Positions 41,119 through 55,214 of a DNA stretch of 64,000 nucleotides are shown piece by piece. The position numbers and the translations under genes were made by a program. Within the stretch, counting starts at the first letter, position 1, and every line of letters starts with the position of its first letter. The stretch comes from Megalopta genalis (taxonomy: Eukaryota; Arthropoda; Insecta; Hymenoptera; Halictidae). The stretch spans positions 81,321-145,320 of the forward strand of contig NW_027476750.1 in NCBI RefSeq assembly GCF_051020955.1, in the 5' to 3' direction. Under the pieces are notes generated by a model, which was not told the DNA's origin, searched no databases, and saw only the letters and a list, made by a program, of their open reading frames with translations.

Positions 41119-44100
41119 GCATAGATTTGAAGCTAAACCTTCTGCATCGCATTGATTTGAAGCTAAATCATGTGATTCGCTTGGATTTGAAGCCAACTCG
41201 TTTGCTTCGGCTGCATTTGAAGCTATATCACTTATATCTCAATTGTTTGAAGCTAAATCATTTGTTTCGCATGGATTTGAAGCAAAACCTTCTGCACAGG
41301 CATTGATTTGAAGCTAAATCGTGTTTTGCATGGATTTGATGCTAACTCGTTAGTTTCGACGGCATTTGAAGCTATATCACTTATATCGCAAGTATCTGAA
41401 TCTAAATCATTTGTTTCGCATGGATTTGAAGCTAAGCCTTCTACTTCGTATAGATTTGAAGTTAAATGATATGTATCGCATGGTTTTTGATCTTAACTCG
41501 TTTGTTTCGGCTGCATTTGAAGCTATATCACTTATATCTCAATTGATTTGCAGCTAAATCATTTCTTAAGCATTGATTTGATGCTAACTCGTTCTTTTCC
41601 CCTGCATTTGAAGCTATATCACTTATATCGCAAGTATCTGAACCTAAATCATTTGTTTCGCGTGGATTTGAAGCTAAGCCTTCTACTTCGTACAGATTTG
41701 AAGTTAAATGAAATGTATCGCATGGATTTGAAGCTAACTCGTTTGATTCGTCTGCATTTAAAGCTATATCACTTACATCCCAAGTGTTTGAAGCTAAATC
41801 ATTTATATCGCATGGATTTGAAGCTAATCCTTCTAAATCGCATTGATTTCAAGCTAAACCTTCTACATCGCATTGGTTTGAAGCTCAGTCATGTGTTTCG
41901 CATGGAGTTGGATGTAGCTCGTTTGTTTCCCCTGCAATTGAAGCTATATCACTTATATCCCAAGGGTTTGAAGCTGAATCATTTGTTTCGCATGGATTTG
42001 AAGCTAAACCTTCTACATGGCATTGATTTGAAGCTAAATCATGTGTTTCGCTTGGATTTGAAGCTAAACCTTCTGCATCGCATTGATTTGACGCTAAATC
42101 ATGTGTTTTGAATGGATTTGATGCTAACTCGCCTGTTTCCCCTGCATTTGAAGCTATATCAGTTATATCGCAAGTATCTGTTGCTAAATCATTTATTTCG
42201 CATGGATTTGAAGCTAAATCATGTGTTTCGCTTGAATTTGAAACTAAACCTTCTCCATCGCATTGATTTGAAGCTAAATCATGTGTTTTGCATGGATTTG
42301 ATGCTAACTCGTTTTTTCCCCTGCATATGAAGCTATATCACTTATATCGCAAGTATCTGAACCTAAATCATTTGTTTCGCATGGATTTGTAGCTAAGACT
42401 TCTACTTCATATCGATTTGAAGCTAAATGAAATGTATCGCATGGATTTGAAGCTAACTCGTTTGATTCGTCTGCATTTGAAGCTATATCACTTACATCCC
42501 AAGTGTTTCAAGCTAAATCATTTATTTCGCATGGATTTGAAGCTAAACCTTCTACATGGCATTGATTTGAAGCTAAATCATGTGTTTCGCTTGGATTTGA
42601 AGCTAAACCTTCTGCATCGCATTGATTTGAAGCTAAATCAGTTGTTTCGCATAGATTTGAAGCTAAACCTTCTGCATCGCATTGATTTGAAGCTAAATCA
42701 TGTGATTTGCTTGGATTTGAAGCTAACTCGTTTGTTTCGTCTGCATTTGAAGAAATATCACTTATATCGCAAGTGTTTGAAGCTGAATCATTTGTTTCGC
42801 AAGGATTTGATGCTAATCCTTCTACATCGCATTGATTTCAAGCTAAATCATGTGTTTCGCTTGGATTTGAAGCTAAACCTTCTGCATCGCATTGATTTGA
42901 AGCTAAATCATGTGTTTTGCATGGATTTGATGCTAACTCGTTTGTTTCCCCTGCATTTGAAGCTATATCACTTATATCGCAAGTATCTGAATCTAAATAA
43001 TTTGTTTCGCATGAATTTGAAGCTAAGCCTTCTACTTCGTATAGATTTGAAGTTAAATGACATGTATCGCATGGATTTTGAAGATAACTCGTTTGATTCG
43101 TCTGCATTTGAAGCTATATCACTTATATCCCAACTGTTTGTAGCTAAATCATCTGTTTCGCATGGATTTGAAGCTAAACCTTCTACAACGCATTGATTTG
43201 AAGCTAAATCATGTGATTTGCTTGGATTTGAACTATCTCGTTTGATTCGTCTGCATTTGAAGCTATATCACTTATATCCCAAGTAATTGAAGCTAAGTCA
43301 TTAGTTTCGCATGGATTTGATGCTAACTCGTTTGTTTCCCCTGCATTTGAAGCTATATCACTTATATCGCAAGTATCTGAATCTAAATCATTTGTTTCGC
43401 ATGAATTTGATGCTAAGCCTTCTACTTCGTACAGATTTGAAGTTAAATGAAATGTATCGCATGGATTTGAAGCTAACTCGTTTGATTCGTCTGCATTTAA
43501 AGCTATATCACTTACATCCCAAGTGTTTGAAGCTAAATCATTTATATCGCATGGATTTGAAGCTAATCCTTCTACATCGCATTGATTTCAAGCTAAATCA
43601 TGTGTTTCGCTTGGATTTGAAACTAAACCTCCTGCATCGCATTGATTTGAAGCTTAATCATGTGTTTTGCATGGATTTGATGCTAACTCGTTTGTTTCCC
43701 CTGCATTTGAAGCTATATCACTTATATCGCAAGTATCTGAATCTAAATCATTTGTTTCGCATGAATTTGAAGCTAAGCCTTCTACTTCGTATGGATTTGA
43801 AGTTAAATGACATGTATCGCATGGATTTGAAGCTAACTCGTTCGCTTCGCCCGCATTTGATGCTATATCACTTATATCGCAAGTATCTGAATCTAAATCA
43901 TTTGTTACGCATGGATTTGAAGCTAAAACTTCTAAATCGCATTTATTTGGAGCTAAATCGTGTGATTCTCTTGGATATGTAGCTAACTCGTTTGTTTCGT
44001 CTGCATTTGAAGCTATATCACTTATATCGCAAGTATCTGAAGCTAAATCATTGGTTTCGCATGGATTTGAAGCTAAGCCTTCTACATCGCATTGATTTCA

Positions 44101-44140
44101 AGCTAAATCAATGTGTTTCGCTTGGATTTGAAGCTAAACC
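41119..44140. repeat. 3.48-kb tandem duplication, copy 1
   Basis: Matches 44,600-47,590. The offset is 3,481 bp from the start to about 43,110 and 3,451 bp from about 43,390 to the end, a step of one monomer. Shared oddities include the shortened AAATCGTGTTTTGC unit, the TTTCTTAAGCATTG unit and the AAATCAATGTG insertion near 44,109 and 47,560. The start of the second copy also resembles about 39,370-39,670 at offset 5,103. Confidence 0.9.
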
Positions 44141-44599
44141 TTCTGCATCGCATTGATTTGACGCTAAATCATGTGTTTTGCATGGATTTGATGCTAACTC
44201 GCCTGTTTCCTCTGCATTTGAAGCTATATCAGTTATATCGCAAGTATCTGTTGCTAAATCATTTATTTCGCATGGATTTGAAGCTAAATCATGTGTTTCG
44301 CTTGAATTTGAAACTAAACCTTCTCCATCGCATTGATTTGAAGCTAAATCATGTGTTTTGCATGGATTTGTTGCTAACTCGTTTTTTCCCCTGCATATGA
44401 AGCTATATCACTTATATCGCAAGTATCTGAACCTAAATCATTTGTTTCGCATGGATTTGTAGCTAAGACTTCTACTTCGTATCGATTTGAAGTTAAATGA
44501 TATGTATCGCATGGATTTTGAAGCTAACTCGTTTGATTCGTCAGCATTTGAAGCTATATCACTTATATCCCAATTGTTTGAAGCTAAATCATTTGTTTC

Positions 44600-47590
44600 G
44601 CATGGATTTGAAGCTAAACCTTCTGCATCGCATTGATTTGAAGCTAAATCATGTGATTCGCTTGGATTTGAAGCCAACTCGTTTGCTTCGGCTGCATTTG
44701 AAGCTATATCACTTATATCTCAATTGTTTGAAGCTAAATCATTTGTTTCGCATGGATTTGAAGCAAAACCTTCTGCACAGGCATTGATTTGAAGCTAAAT
44801 CGTGTTTTGCATGGATTTGATGCTAACTCGTTAGTTTCGACGGCATTTGAAGCTATATCACTTATATCGCAAGTATCTGAATCTAAATCATTTGTTTCGC
44901 ATGGATTTGAAGCTAAGCCTTCTACTTCGTATAGATTTGAAGTTAAATGATATGTATCGCATGGTTTTTGATCTTAACTCGTTTGTTTCGGCTGCATTTG
45001 AAGCTATATCACTTATATCTCAATTGATTTGCAGCTAAATCATTTCTTAAGCATTGATTTGATGCTAACTCGTTCTTTTCCCCTGCATTTGAAGCTATAT
45101 CACTTATATCGCAAGTATCTGAACCTAAATCATTTGTTTCGCGTGGATTTGAAGCTAAGCCTTCTACTTCGTACAGATTTGAAGTTAAATGAAATGTATC
45201 GCATGGATTTGAAGCTAACTCGTTTGATTCGTCTGCATTTAAAGCTATATCACTTACATCCCAAGTGTTTGAAGCTAAATCATTTATATCGCATGGATTT
45301 GAAGCTAATCCTTCTACATCGCATTGATTTCAAGCTAAACCTTCTACATCGCATTGGTTTGAAGCTCAGTCATGTGTTTCGCATGGAGTTGGATGTAGCT
45401 CGTTTGTTTCCCCTGCAATTGAAGCTATATCACTTATATCCCAAGGGTTTGAAGCTGAATCATTTGTTTCGCATGGATTTGAAGCTAAACCTTCTACATG
45501 GCATTGATTTGAAGCTAAATCATGTGTTTCGCTTGGATTTGAAGCTAAACCTTCTGCATCGCATTGATTTGACGCTAAATCATGTGTTTTGAATGGATTT
45601 GATGCTAACTCGCCTGTTTCCCCTGCATTTGAAGCTATATCAGTTATATCGCAAGTATCTGTTGCTAAATCATTTATTTCGCATGGATTTGAAGCTAAAT
45701 CATGTGTTTCGCTTGAATTTGAAACTAAACCTTCTCCATCGCATTGATTTGAAGCTAAATCATGTGTTTTGCATGGATTTGATGCTAACTCGTTTTTTCC
45801 CCTGCATATGAAGCTATATCACTTATATCGCAAGTATCTGAACCTAAATCATTTGTTTCGCATGGATTTGTAGCTAAGACTTCTACTTCATATCGATTTG
45901 AAGCTAAATGAAATGTATCGCATGGATTTGAAGCTAACTCGTTTGATTCGTCTGCATTTGAAGCTATATCACTTACATCCCAAGTGTTTCAAGCTAAATC
46001 ATTTATTTCGCATGGATTTGAAGCTAAACCTTCTACATGGCATTGATTTGAAGCTAAATCATGTGTTTCGCTTGGATTTGAAGCTAAACCTTCTGCATCG
46101 CATTGATTTGAAGCTAAATCAGTTGTTTCGCATAGATTTGAAGCTAAACCTTCTGCATCGCATTGATTTGAAGCTAAATCATGTGATTTGCTTGGATTTG
46201 AAGCTAACTCGTTTGTTTCGTCTGCATTTGAAGAAATATCACTTATATCGCAAGTGTTTGAAGCTGAATCATTTGTTTCGCAAGGATTTGATGCTAATCC
46301 TTCTACATCGCATTGATTTCAAGCTAAATCATGTGTTTCGCTTGGATTTGAAGCTAAACCTTCTGCATCGCATTGATTTGAAGCTAAATCATGTGTTTTG
46401 CATGGATTTGATGCTAACTCGTTTGTTTCCCCTGCATTTGAAGCTATATCACTTATATCGCAAGTATCTGAATCTAAATAATTTGTTTCGCATGAATTTG
46501 AAGCTAAGCCTTCTACTTCGTATAGATTTGAAGTTAAATGACATGTATCGCATGGATTTTGAAGATAACTCGTTTGATTCGTCTGCATTTGAAGAAATAT
46601 CACTTATATCGCAAGTGTTTGAAGCTGAATCATTTGTTTCGCAAGGATTTGATGCTAATCCTTCTACATCGCATTGATTTCAAGCTAAATCATCTGTTTC
46701 GCATGGATTTGAAGCTAAACCTTCTACAACGCATTGATTTGAAGCTAAATCATGTGATTTGCTTGGATTTGAACTATCTCGTTTGATTCGTCTGCATTTG
46801 AAGCTATATCACTTATATCCCAAGTATCTGAATCTAAATCATTTGTTTCGCATGAATTTGAAGCTAAGCCTTCTACTTCGTACAGATTTGAAGTTAAATG
46901 AAATGTATCGCATGGATTTGAAGCTAACTCGTTTGATTCGTCTGCATTTAAAGCTATATCACTTACATCCCAAGTGTTTGAAGCTAAATCATTTATATCG
47001 CATGGATTTGAAGCTAATCCTTCTACATCGCATTGATTTCAAGCTAAATCATGTCTTTCGCTTGGATTTGAAACTAAACCTCCTGCATCGCATTGATTTG
47101 AAGCTTAATCATGTGTTTTGCATGGATTTGATGCTAACTCGTTTGTTTCCCCTGCATTTGAAGCTATATCACTTATATCGCAAGTATCTGAATCTAAATC
47201 ATTTGTTTCGCATGAATTTGAAGCTAAGCCTTCTACTTCGTATGGATTTGAAGTTAAATGACATGTATCGCATGGATTTGAAGCTAACTCGTTCGCTTCG
47301 CCCGCATTTGATGCTATATCACTTATATCGCAAGTATCTGAATCTAAATCATTTGTTACGCATGGATTTGAAGCTAAAACTTCTAAATCGCATTTATTTG
47401 GAGCTAAATCGTGTGATTCTCTTGGATATGTAGCTAACTCGTTTGTTTCGTCTGCATTTGAAGCTATATCACTTATATCGCAAGTATCTGAAGCTAAATC
47501 ATTGGTTTCGCATGGATTTGAAGCTAAGCCTTCTACATCGCATTGATTTCAAGCTAAATCAATGTGTTTCGCTTGGATTTGAAGCTAAAC
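44600..47590. repeat. 3.48-kb tandem duplication, copy 2
   Basis: Near-identical to 41,119-44,140 apart from the section 46,590-46,760, which has been replaced by a nearby copy of 46,230-46,320 type sequence. Few substitutions separate the copies by eye, so this is among the younger large events in the window. Confidence 0.9.
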
Positions 47591-48196
47591 CTTCTGCATC
47601 GCATTGATTTGAAGCTACATCATGTGTTTGCTTGGATTTGATGCTAACTCGTTTGTTTCCCCTGCATTTGAAGCTATATCACTTATATCGCAAGTATCTG
47701 AATCTAAATCATTTGTTTCGCATGAATTTGAAGCTAAGCCTTCTACTTCGTATAGATTTGAAGTTAAATGACATGTATCGCATGGATTTTGAAGATAACT
47801 CGTTTGATTCGTCTGCATTTGAAGCTATATCACTTATATCCCAACTGTTTGAAGCTAAATCATCTGTTTCGCATGGATTTGAAGCTAAACCTTCTACAAC
47901 GCATTGATTTGAAGCTAAATCATGTGATTTGCTTGGATTTGAACTATTTCGTTTGATTCGTCTGCATTTGAAGCTATATCACTTATATCCCACGTAATTG
48001 AAGCTAAATCATTTGTTTCGCATGGATTTGATGCTAACTCGTTTGTTTCCCCTGCATTTGAAGCTATATCACTTATATCGCAAGTATCTGAAGCTAAATC
48101 ATTTGTTTCGCATGAATTTGAAGCTAAGCCTTCTACTTCGTATAGATTTGAAGTTAGATCATGTGTTTCGCTTGGATTTGAAGCTAAACCTTCTGC

Positions 48197-49710
48197 ATCG
48201 CATTGATTTGAAGCTAAATCATGTGTTTTGCATGGATTTGATGCTAACTCGTTTTTTCCCCTGCATATGAAGCTATATCACTTATATCGCAAGTATCTGA
48301 ACCTAAATCATTTGTTTCGCATGGATTTGTAGCTAAGCCTTCTACTTCGTATCGATTTGAAGCTAAATGAAATGTATCGCATGGTTTTGAAGCTAACTCG
48401 TTTGATTCGTCTGCATTTGAAGCTATATCACTTACATCCCAAGTGTTTCAAGCTAAATCATTTATTTCGCATGGATTTGAAGCTACACCTACTACTTCGT
48501 ATCGATTTGAAGCTAAATGAAATGTATCGCTTGGACTTGTAGCTAACTCGTTTGTTTAGTCTGCATTTGAAGCAATATTATTTATATCGCAAGTATCTGA
48601 AGCTAAATCATTTGTTCCGCATGGATTTCTAGCTAAGCCTTTCACTTCGCATTGATTTGAAGCTAAATGATGTGCCTCGCATGGATTTGAAGCCCTCCCG
48701 GTTGTTTCGGCTGCATTTGAAGCTATATCACATATATCGCAAGTATCTGATGCTAAATCATTTGTTTCGCATGGATTTGAAGCTAAGCCTTCTATTTCGC
48801 ATTGATTTGAAGCTAAATCAGTTGTTTCGCATAGATTTGGAGCAAACTCGTTGGTTTCTCCAGCATTTGAAGCTATATCACTTATATCGTAAGTATCTGA
48901 TCATAAATCATTTGTTTCGGATGGCTTTGAAGCTAAGCCTTCAACTTCGCATTGAATTGAAGCTAAATCATGTGTTTCGCATGGATTTGAAGCTAACTCG
49001 TTAGTTTCGCCTGAATTTGAAACTAGATCATGTTTATCACAAGTATCAAAAGGTAAGCCATTTGTTTCGTTAGAATATGTAGCTAAACCATGTGTTTCGC
49101 ATGAATTTCAAGCTAAATCATGTGTTTCGCATGGATTTGATGCTAACTCGTTTGTTTCGCCTGCATTTGTAGCTACATCACATATATCGCAAGTATCTGA
49201 AGCTACATCATTTGTGTCGCATGGATTTGAAACTAAACATTCTACATCGCATTGATTCGAAGCTAAATCATGTGTTTTGCATGGATTTGAAGCAAACTCG
49301 TTTGTTTCCCCTGCATTTGCAGCTATATCACTTATATCGCAAGTATCTGAAGCTGAATCATTTGTTTCGCATGAATTTGAAGCTAAGCCTTCTACTTCGT
49401 ATAGATTTGAAGTTAAATGATATGTATCGCATGGATTTTGATGCTAACTCGTTTGATTCGTCTGCATTTAAAGCTATATCACTTATATAACAATTGTTTG
49501 TAGCTAAATCATTTGTTTCGCATGGATTTGGAGCTAAATCTTCTACATCGCATTGATTTGAAGTTAAATGATATGTATCGCATGGATTTTGAAGCTAACT
49601 CGTTTGATTCGTCAGCATTTGAAGCTATATCACTTATATCCCTATTGTTTGAAGCTAAATCATTTGTTTCGCATGGTTTTGAATCTAAATCTTCTACATC
49701 GCATTGATTT
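48197..49710. repeat. About 1.5-kb duplicated segment (partner 51,080-52,530)
   Basis: Offsets run 2,883 bp (to about 48,770), then 2,733 bp (48,915-49,270), then 2,823 bp (from 49,281). The steps of -150 and +90 are whole numbers of monomers. Both copies carry the odd GAAGCCCTCCCGGTTG unit, near 48,690 and 51,573, which I did not see elsewhere. A related piece, 50,115-50,300, matches 52,637-52,822 at offset 2,522. Confidence 0.85.
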
Positions 49711-52700
49711 GAAGCTAAATCATGTGTTTTGCATGGATTTGAAGCAAACTCGTTTGTTTCCCCTGCATTTGAAGCTATATCACTTATATCGCAAGTATCT
49801 GAAGCTGAATCATTTGTTTCGCATGAATTTGAAGCTAAGCCTTCTACTTCGTATAGATTTGAAGTTAAATGATATGTATCGCATGGATTTTGATGCTAAC
49901 TCGTTTGATTCGTCTGCATTTAAAGCTATATCACTTATATCCCTATTGTTTGAAGCTAAATCATTTGTTTCGCATGGATTTGAATCTAAATCTTCTACAT
50001 CGCATTGATTTGAAGCTAAATCATGTGTTTTGCATGGATTTGAAGCTAACTCGTTTGATTCGTCTGCATTTAAAGCTATATCACTTATATCCCAATTGTT
50101 TGTAGCTAAATCATTTGTTTCGCATGGATTTGGAGGTAAATCTTCTACATCGCATTGATTTGAAGTTAAATGATATGTATCGCATGGATTTTGAAGCTAA
50201 CTCGTTTGATTCGACAGCATTTGAAGCTATATCACTTACATCCCAAGTGTTTGAAGCTAAATCATTTATTTCGCATGGACTTGAAGCTAATCCTTCTACA
50301 TCGCATTGATTTCAAGCTAAACCTTCTACATCGCATTGGTTTGAAGCTCAGTCATGTGTTTCGCATGGAGTTGGATGTAGCTCGTTTGTTTCCCCTGCAT
50401 TTGAAGCTATATCACTTATATCCCAAGGGTTTGAAGCTAAATCATTTGTTTCGCATGGGTTTGAAGCTAAACCTTCTACATGGCATTGATTTGAAGCTAA
50501 ATCATGTGTTTCGCTTGGATTTGAAGCTAAACCTTCTGCATCGCACTGATTTGACGCTAAATCATGTGTTTTGCATGGATTTGATGCTAACTCGCCTCTT
50601 TCCCCTGCATTTGAAGCTATATCAGTTATATCGCAAGTATCTGTTGCTAAATCATTTATTTCGCACGGATTTGAATCTAAATCATCTACATAGCATGGAT
50701 TTGCAGCTAAATCATGTGTTTCGCATGGAGTTGAAGCTAACCAGTTAGTTTCGCCTGCATTTGAAGCTGTATAATTTATATCTCAAGTATCTGAATCTAA
50801 ATCATTTGTTTCGAATGGATTTGAAGCTAAGCCTTCTACATCGCATTGATTTCAAGCTAAATCATGTGTTTCGCTTGGATTTGAAGCTAAACCTTCTGCA
50901 TCGCATTGGTTTGAAGCTAAATCATGTGATTCGCTTGGATTTGAAGCTAACTCGTCTGTTTCGGCTGCATATGAAGCTATATCACTTATATCGCTAGTAT
51001 CTGAAGCTAAATCATTTATTTCGCATGGATTTGAAGCTAAATCATGTGCTTCGCTTGAATTTGAAACTAAACCTTCTCCATCGCATTGATTTGAAGCTAA
51101 ATCATGTGTTTTGCATGGATTTGATGCTAACTCGTTTTTTCCCCTGCATATGAAGCTATATCACTTATATCGCAAGTATCTGAACCTAAATCATTTGTTT
51201 CGCATGGATTTGTAGCTAAGCCTTCTACTTCGTATCGATTTGAAGCTAAATGAAATGTATCGCATGGATTTGATGCTAACTCGTTTGATTCGTCAGCATT
51301 TGAAGCTATATCACTTGCATCCCAAGTGTTTCAAGCTAAATCATTTATTTCGCATGGATTTGAAGCTACACCTACTACATCGCATTGATTCGAAGCAAAA
51401 TCATGTGTTTCGCTTGGACTTGTAGCTAACTCGTTTGTTTAGTCTGCATTTGAAGCTATATTACTTATATCGCAAGTATCTGAAGCTAAATCATTTGTTC
51501 CGCATGTATTTCTAGCTAAGACTTTCACTTCGCATTGATTTGAAGCTAAATGATGTGCCTCGCATGGATTTGAAGCCCTCCCGGTTGTTTCGGCTGCATT
51601 TGAAGCTATATCACATATATCGCAAGTATCTGATGCTAAATCATTTGTTTCGGATGGCTTTGAAGCTAAGCCTTCAACTTCGCATTGAATTGAAGCTAAA
51701 TCATGTGTTTCGCATGGATTTGAAGCTAACTCGTTAGTTTCGCCTGAATTTGAAACTAGATCATGTTTATCACAAGTATCAAAAGGTAAGCCATTTGTTT
51801 CGTTAGAATATGTAGCTAAACCATGTGTTTCGCATTAATTTCAAGCTAAATCATGTGTTTCGCATGGATTTGATGCTAACTCGTTTGTTTCGCCTGCATT
51901 TGTAGCTACATCACATATATCGCAAGTATCTGAAGCTAAATCATTTGTGTCGCATGGATTTGAAGCTGAACATTCTACATCGTATTGATTCGAAGCTAAA
52001 TCATGTGTTCCGTTTGGACTTGTAGCTAACTCGTTTGTTTGGTCTGCATTTGAAGCTATATCACTTATATCGCAAGTATTTGAAGAAAAATCATGTGTTT
52101 TGCATGGATTTGAAGAAAACTCGTTTGTTTCCCCTGCATTTGAAGCTATATCACTTATATCGCAAGTATCTGAAGCTGAATCATTTGTTTCGCATGAATT
52201 TGAAGCTAAGCCTTCTACTTCGTATAGATTTGAAGTTAAATGATATGTATCGCATGGATTTTGATGCTAACTCGTTTGATTCGTCTGCATTTAAAGCTAT
52301 ATCACTTATATAACAATTGTTTGTAGCTAAATCATTTGTTTCGCATGGATTTGGAGCTAAATCTTCTACATCGCATTGATTTGAAGTTAAATGATATGCA
52401 TCGCATGGATTTTGAAGCTAACTCGTTTGATTCGTCAGCATTTGAAGCTATATCACTTATATCCCTATTGTTTGAAGCTAAATCATTTGTTTCGCATGGA
52501 TTTGAATCTAAATCTTCTACATCGCATTGATTTGAAGCTAAATCATGTGTTTTGCATGGATTTGAAGCTAACTCGTTTGATTCGTCTGCATTTAAAGCTA
52601 TATCACTTATATCCCAATTGTTTGTAGCTAAATCATTTGTTTCGCATGGATTTGGAGCTAAATCTTCTACATCGCATTGATTTGAAGTTAAATGATATGT

Positions 52701-53520
52701 ATCGCATAGATTTTGAAGCTAACTCGTTTGATTCGTCAGCATTTGAAGCTATATCACTTACATCCCAAGTGTTTGAAGCTAAATCATTTATTTCGCATGG
52801 ACTTGAAGCTAATCCTTCTACATCGCATTGATTTCAAGCTAAACCTTCTACATCGCATTGGTTTGAAGCTCAGTCATGTGTTTCGCATGGAGTTGGATGT
52901 AGCTCGTTTGTTTCCCCTGCATTTGAAGCTATATCACTTATATCCCAATTGTTTGATGCTAAATCATTTGTTTCGCATGGATTTGAATCTAAATCTTCTA
53001 CATCGCATTGAATTGAAGCTAAATCATGTGTTTCGCATGGATTTGAAGCTAACTCGTTTGTTTCGCCTGGTAGTTGAAGCTAAATAATGTATATCACATG
53101 TATTTGAAGCTAAACCATTTGATTCGCATGGATTTGAAGTTAAACCTTCTACTTCGCATTGATTTCAAGCTATATCATGTGTTTCGCATGGATTTGAAGC
53201 TAACTCGTTAGTTTCGCCTGCATTTGAAGCTATATAACTTAAATTTCAAGTATCTGAATCTAAATCATTTGTTTCGCATGGATTTGAAGCTAAGCCTTCT
53301 ACTTCGTATCGATTTGCAGCAAAATCATGTGTTTCGCAGTGGATTTGAAGCTAACTCGTTAGAGTCGCCTGCATTTAAAGCTATATCAGTTATGTCGCAA
53401 GTAACTGAAGCTAAACCATTTGTATCTCATGGATTTGAAGCTATACCTTCTACATCGCATTGATTGGAAGCTAAATCATTTGTTCCGTATGGATTTGAAT
53501 CTAAGACTTGTACTTCGCAT

Positions 53521-53830
53521 TGATTTGAAGCTAAATCATGTGTTTCGCATGGATTTGGATCTAACTCGATCGTTTCGCCTGCATTTGAAGCCATATCACT
53601 TATATCGCAAGTATCTGAACCTAAATCATTTGTTTCGCATGGATTTGAAGCTAAGCCTTCTACTTCGTATCTATTTGAAGCTAAATCGTTTGTTTCGCAT
53701 GGATTTGAAGCTAAATCTTTTACATCACATTGATTTGCAGCTAAATCATGTCTTCCGCATGGATTTGAAGCCAACTCGTTCGTTTCGCTTGCATTTGATG
53801 CTATATCACTTATATCGCATGTATCTGAAG
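53521..53830. repeat. Segment repeated at +600 and partly +1,110 bp
   Basis: Matches 54,121-54,430 at exactly 600 bp (20 monomers, four HORs), including the rare AACTCGATCGTTTCG version of B. Its last part (CATGTCTTCCGCATG) recurs again near 54,841, a further 510 bp (17 monomers). The steps are exact multiples of 30, with no stray base. Confidence 0.85.
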
Positions 53831-54305
53831 CAAAATCATTGGTTTCGCAAGGATTTGAAGCTAATCCTTCTACATCGCATTGATTTCAAGCTAAATCATG
53901 TGTTTCGCTTGGATTTGAAGCTAAACCTTCTTCATCGCATTGATTTGAAGCTAAATCATGTGTTTCGCATGGAGTTGAATCGATCTAACGTATTTCACAA
54001 GTATTTGTAGCTAAACCATTTGTTTCGCATAGATTTGAAGGTACTCCTTCTACTTCGAATTAATTTGAAACTAAATCATGTGTTTCGCATGGATTTGAAG
54101 CTAAACCTTCTATATCGCATTGATTTGAAGCTAAATCATGTGTTTCGCATGGATTTGAAGCTAACTCGATCGTTTCGCCTGCATTTGAAGCTATATCACT
54201 TATATCGCAAGTATCTGAACCTAAATCATTTGTTTCGCATGTATTTGAAGCTAAGCCTTCTACATCGTATCGATTTGAAGCTAAATCATTTGCTTCGCAT
54301 GGATT

Positions 54306-55214
54306 TTAAGCTAAACCTTTTACATCACATTGATTTGCAGCTAAATCATGTCTTCCGCATGAATTTGAAGCCAACTCGTTCGTTTCGCTTGCATTTGATG
54401 CTATATCACTTATATCGCAAGTATCTGAAGCTAAATCATTTGTTTCGCATGTATTTGAAGCTAAACCTACTAAATCGCATTTATTTGAAGCTAAATCGTG
54501 TGATTCTCTTGGATATGTAGCTGACTCGTTTGTTTCGTCCGCATTTGAAGCTATATCACCTATATCGCATGTATCTGAAGCAAAATCATTGGTTTCGCAT
54601 GGCTTCGAAGCTAAACCTTCTACAACGCATAGATTTGAAGATACCTCGTTTGCTTCGTCCCCATTTGAAGCTATATCACTTATATCGCAAGTATTTGAAG
54701 AAAAATCATGTGTCTTGCATGGACTTGAATCTAACTCGTTTGTTGCGTCTGCATTTGAAGCTATATCACTTATATCGCAAATATCTGAAACTAAATCATT
54801 TGCTTCGCATGGATTTGAAGCTAAACCTTTTACATCATATTGATTTGCAGCTAAATCATGTCTTCCGCATGGATTTGAAGCCAACTCGTTCGTTTCGCTT
54901 GCATTTGATGCTATATCACTTATATCGCAAGTATCTGAAGCTAAATCATTTGTTTCGCATGGATTTGAAGCTAAACCTTCTACATCGCATTGATTTGAAG
55001 CTAAATCATGTGTTTCGGTTGGATTTGAAGCTAAACCTTCTGCATCGCACTGATTTGACGCTAAATCATGTGTTTTGCATGGATTTGATGCTAACTCGTT
55101 TGTTTCCCCTGCATTTGAAGCTATATCAGTTATATCGCAAGTATCTGATGCTAAATCATTTATTTCGCACGGATTTGAATATAAATCATCTACATCGCAT
55201 GGATTTGCAGCCAA
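54306..55214 (-). other. Longest minus-strand open frame, 302 residues; probably not a gene
   Basis: Thirty decapeptides of the form LASNPCETND, LASDTCDISD, IASNADETNE and LASNQCDVEG, with a clear 50-residue order. Most units carry one Cys and two or three acidic residues. It lies in the part of the array with constant monomer phase, so its length reflects the lack of indels there. No signal peptide or known domain is seen. If any frame of this array descends from a protein, this one has the more protein-like composition, but stops interrupt it throughout the window. Confidence 0.15.

Noticed and set aside
48690..48712. Odd GC-rich unit GAAGCCCTCCCGGTTG as a possible regulatory site
   Set aside because: It is a three-base variant of the usual GAAGCCAACTCGGTTG unit and recurs near 51,573 only because the whole block is duplicated.
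54306..55214. Pentapeptide-repeat or beta-solenoid (antifreeze-like) protein on the minus strand
   Set aside because: The period is ten residues, only every second pentad resembles an xLASN pattern, and the array is broken by stops and shifts throughout the window.
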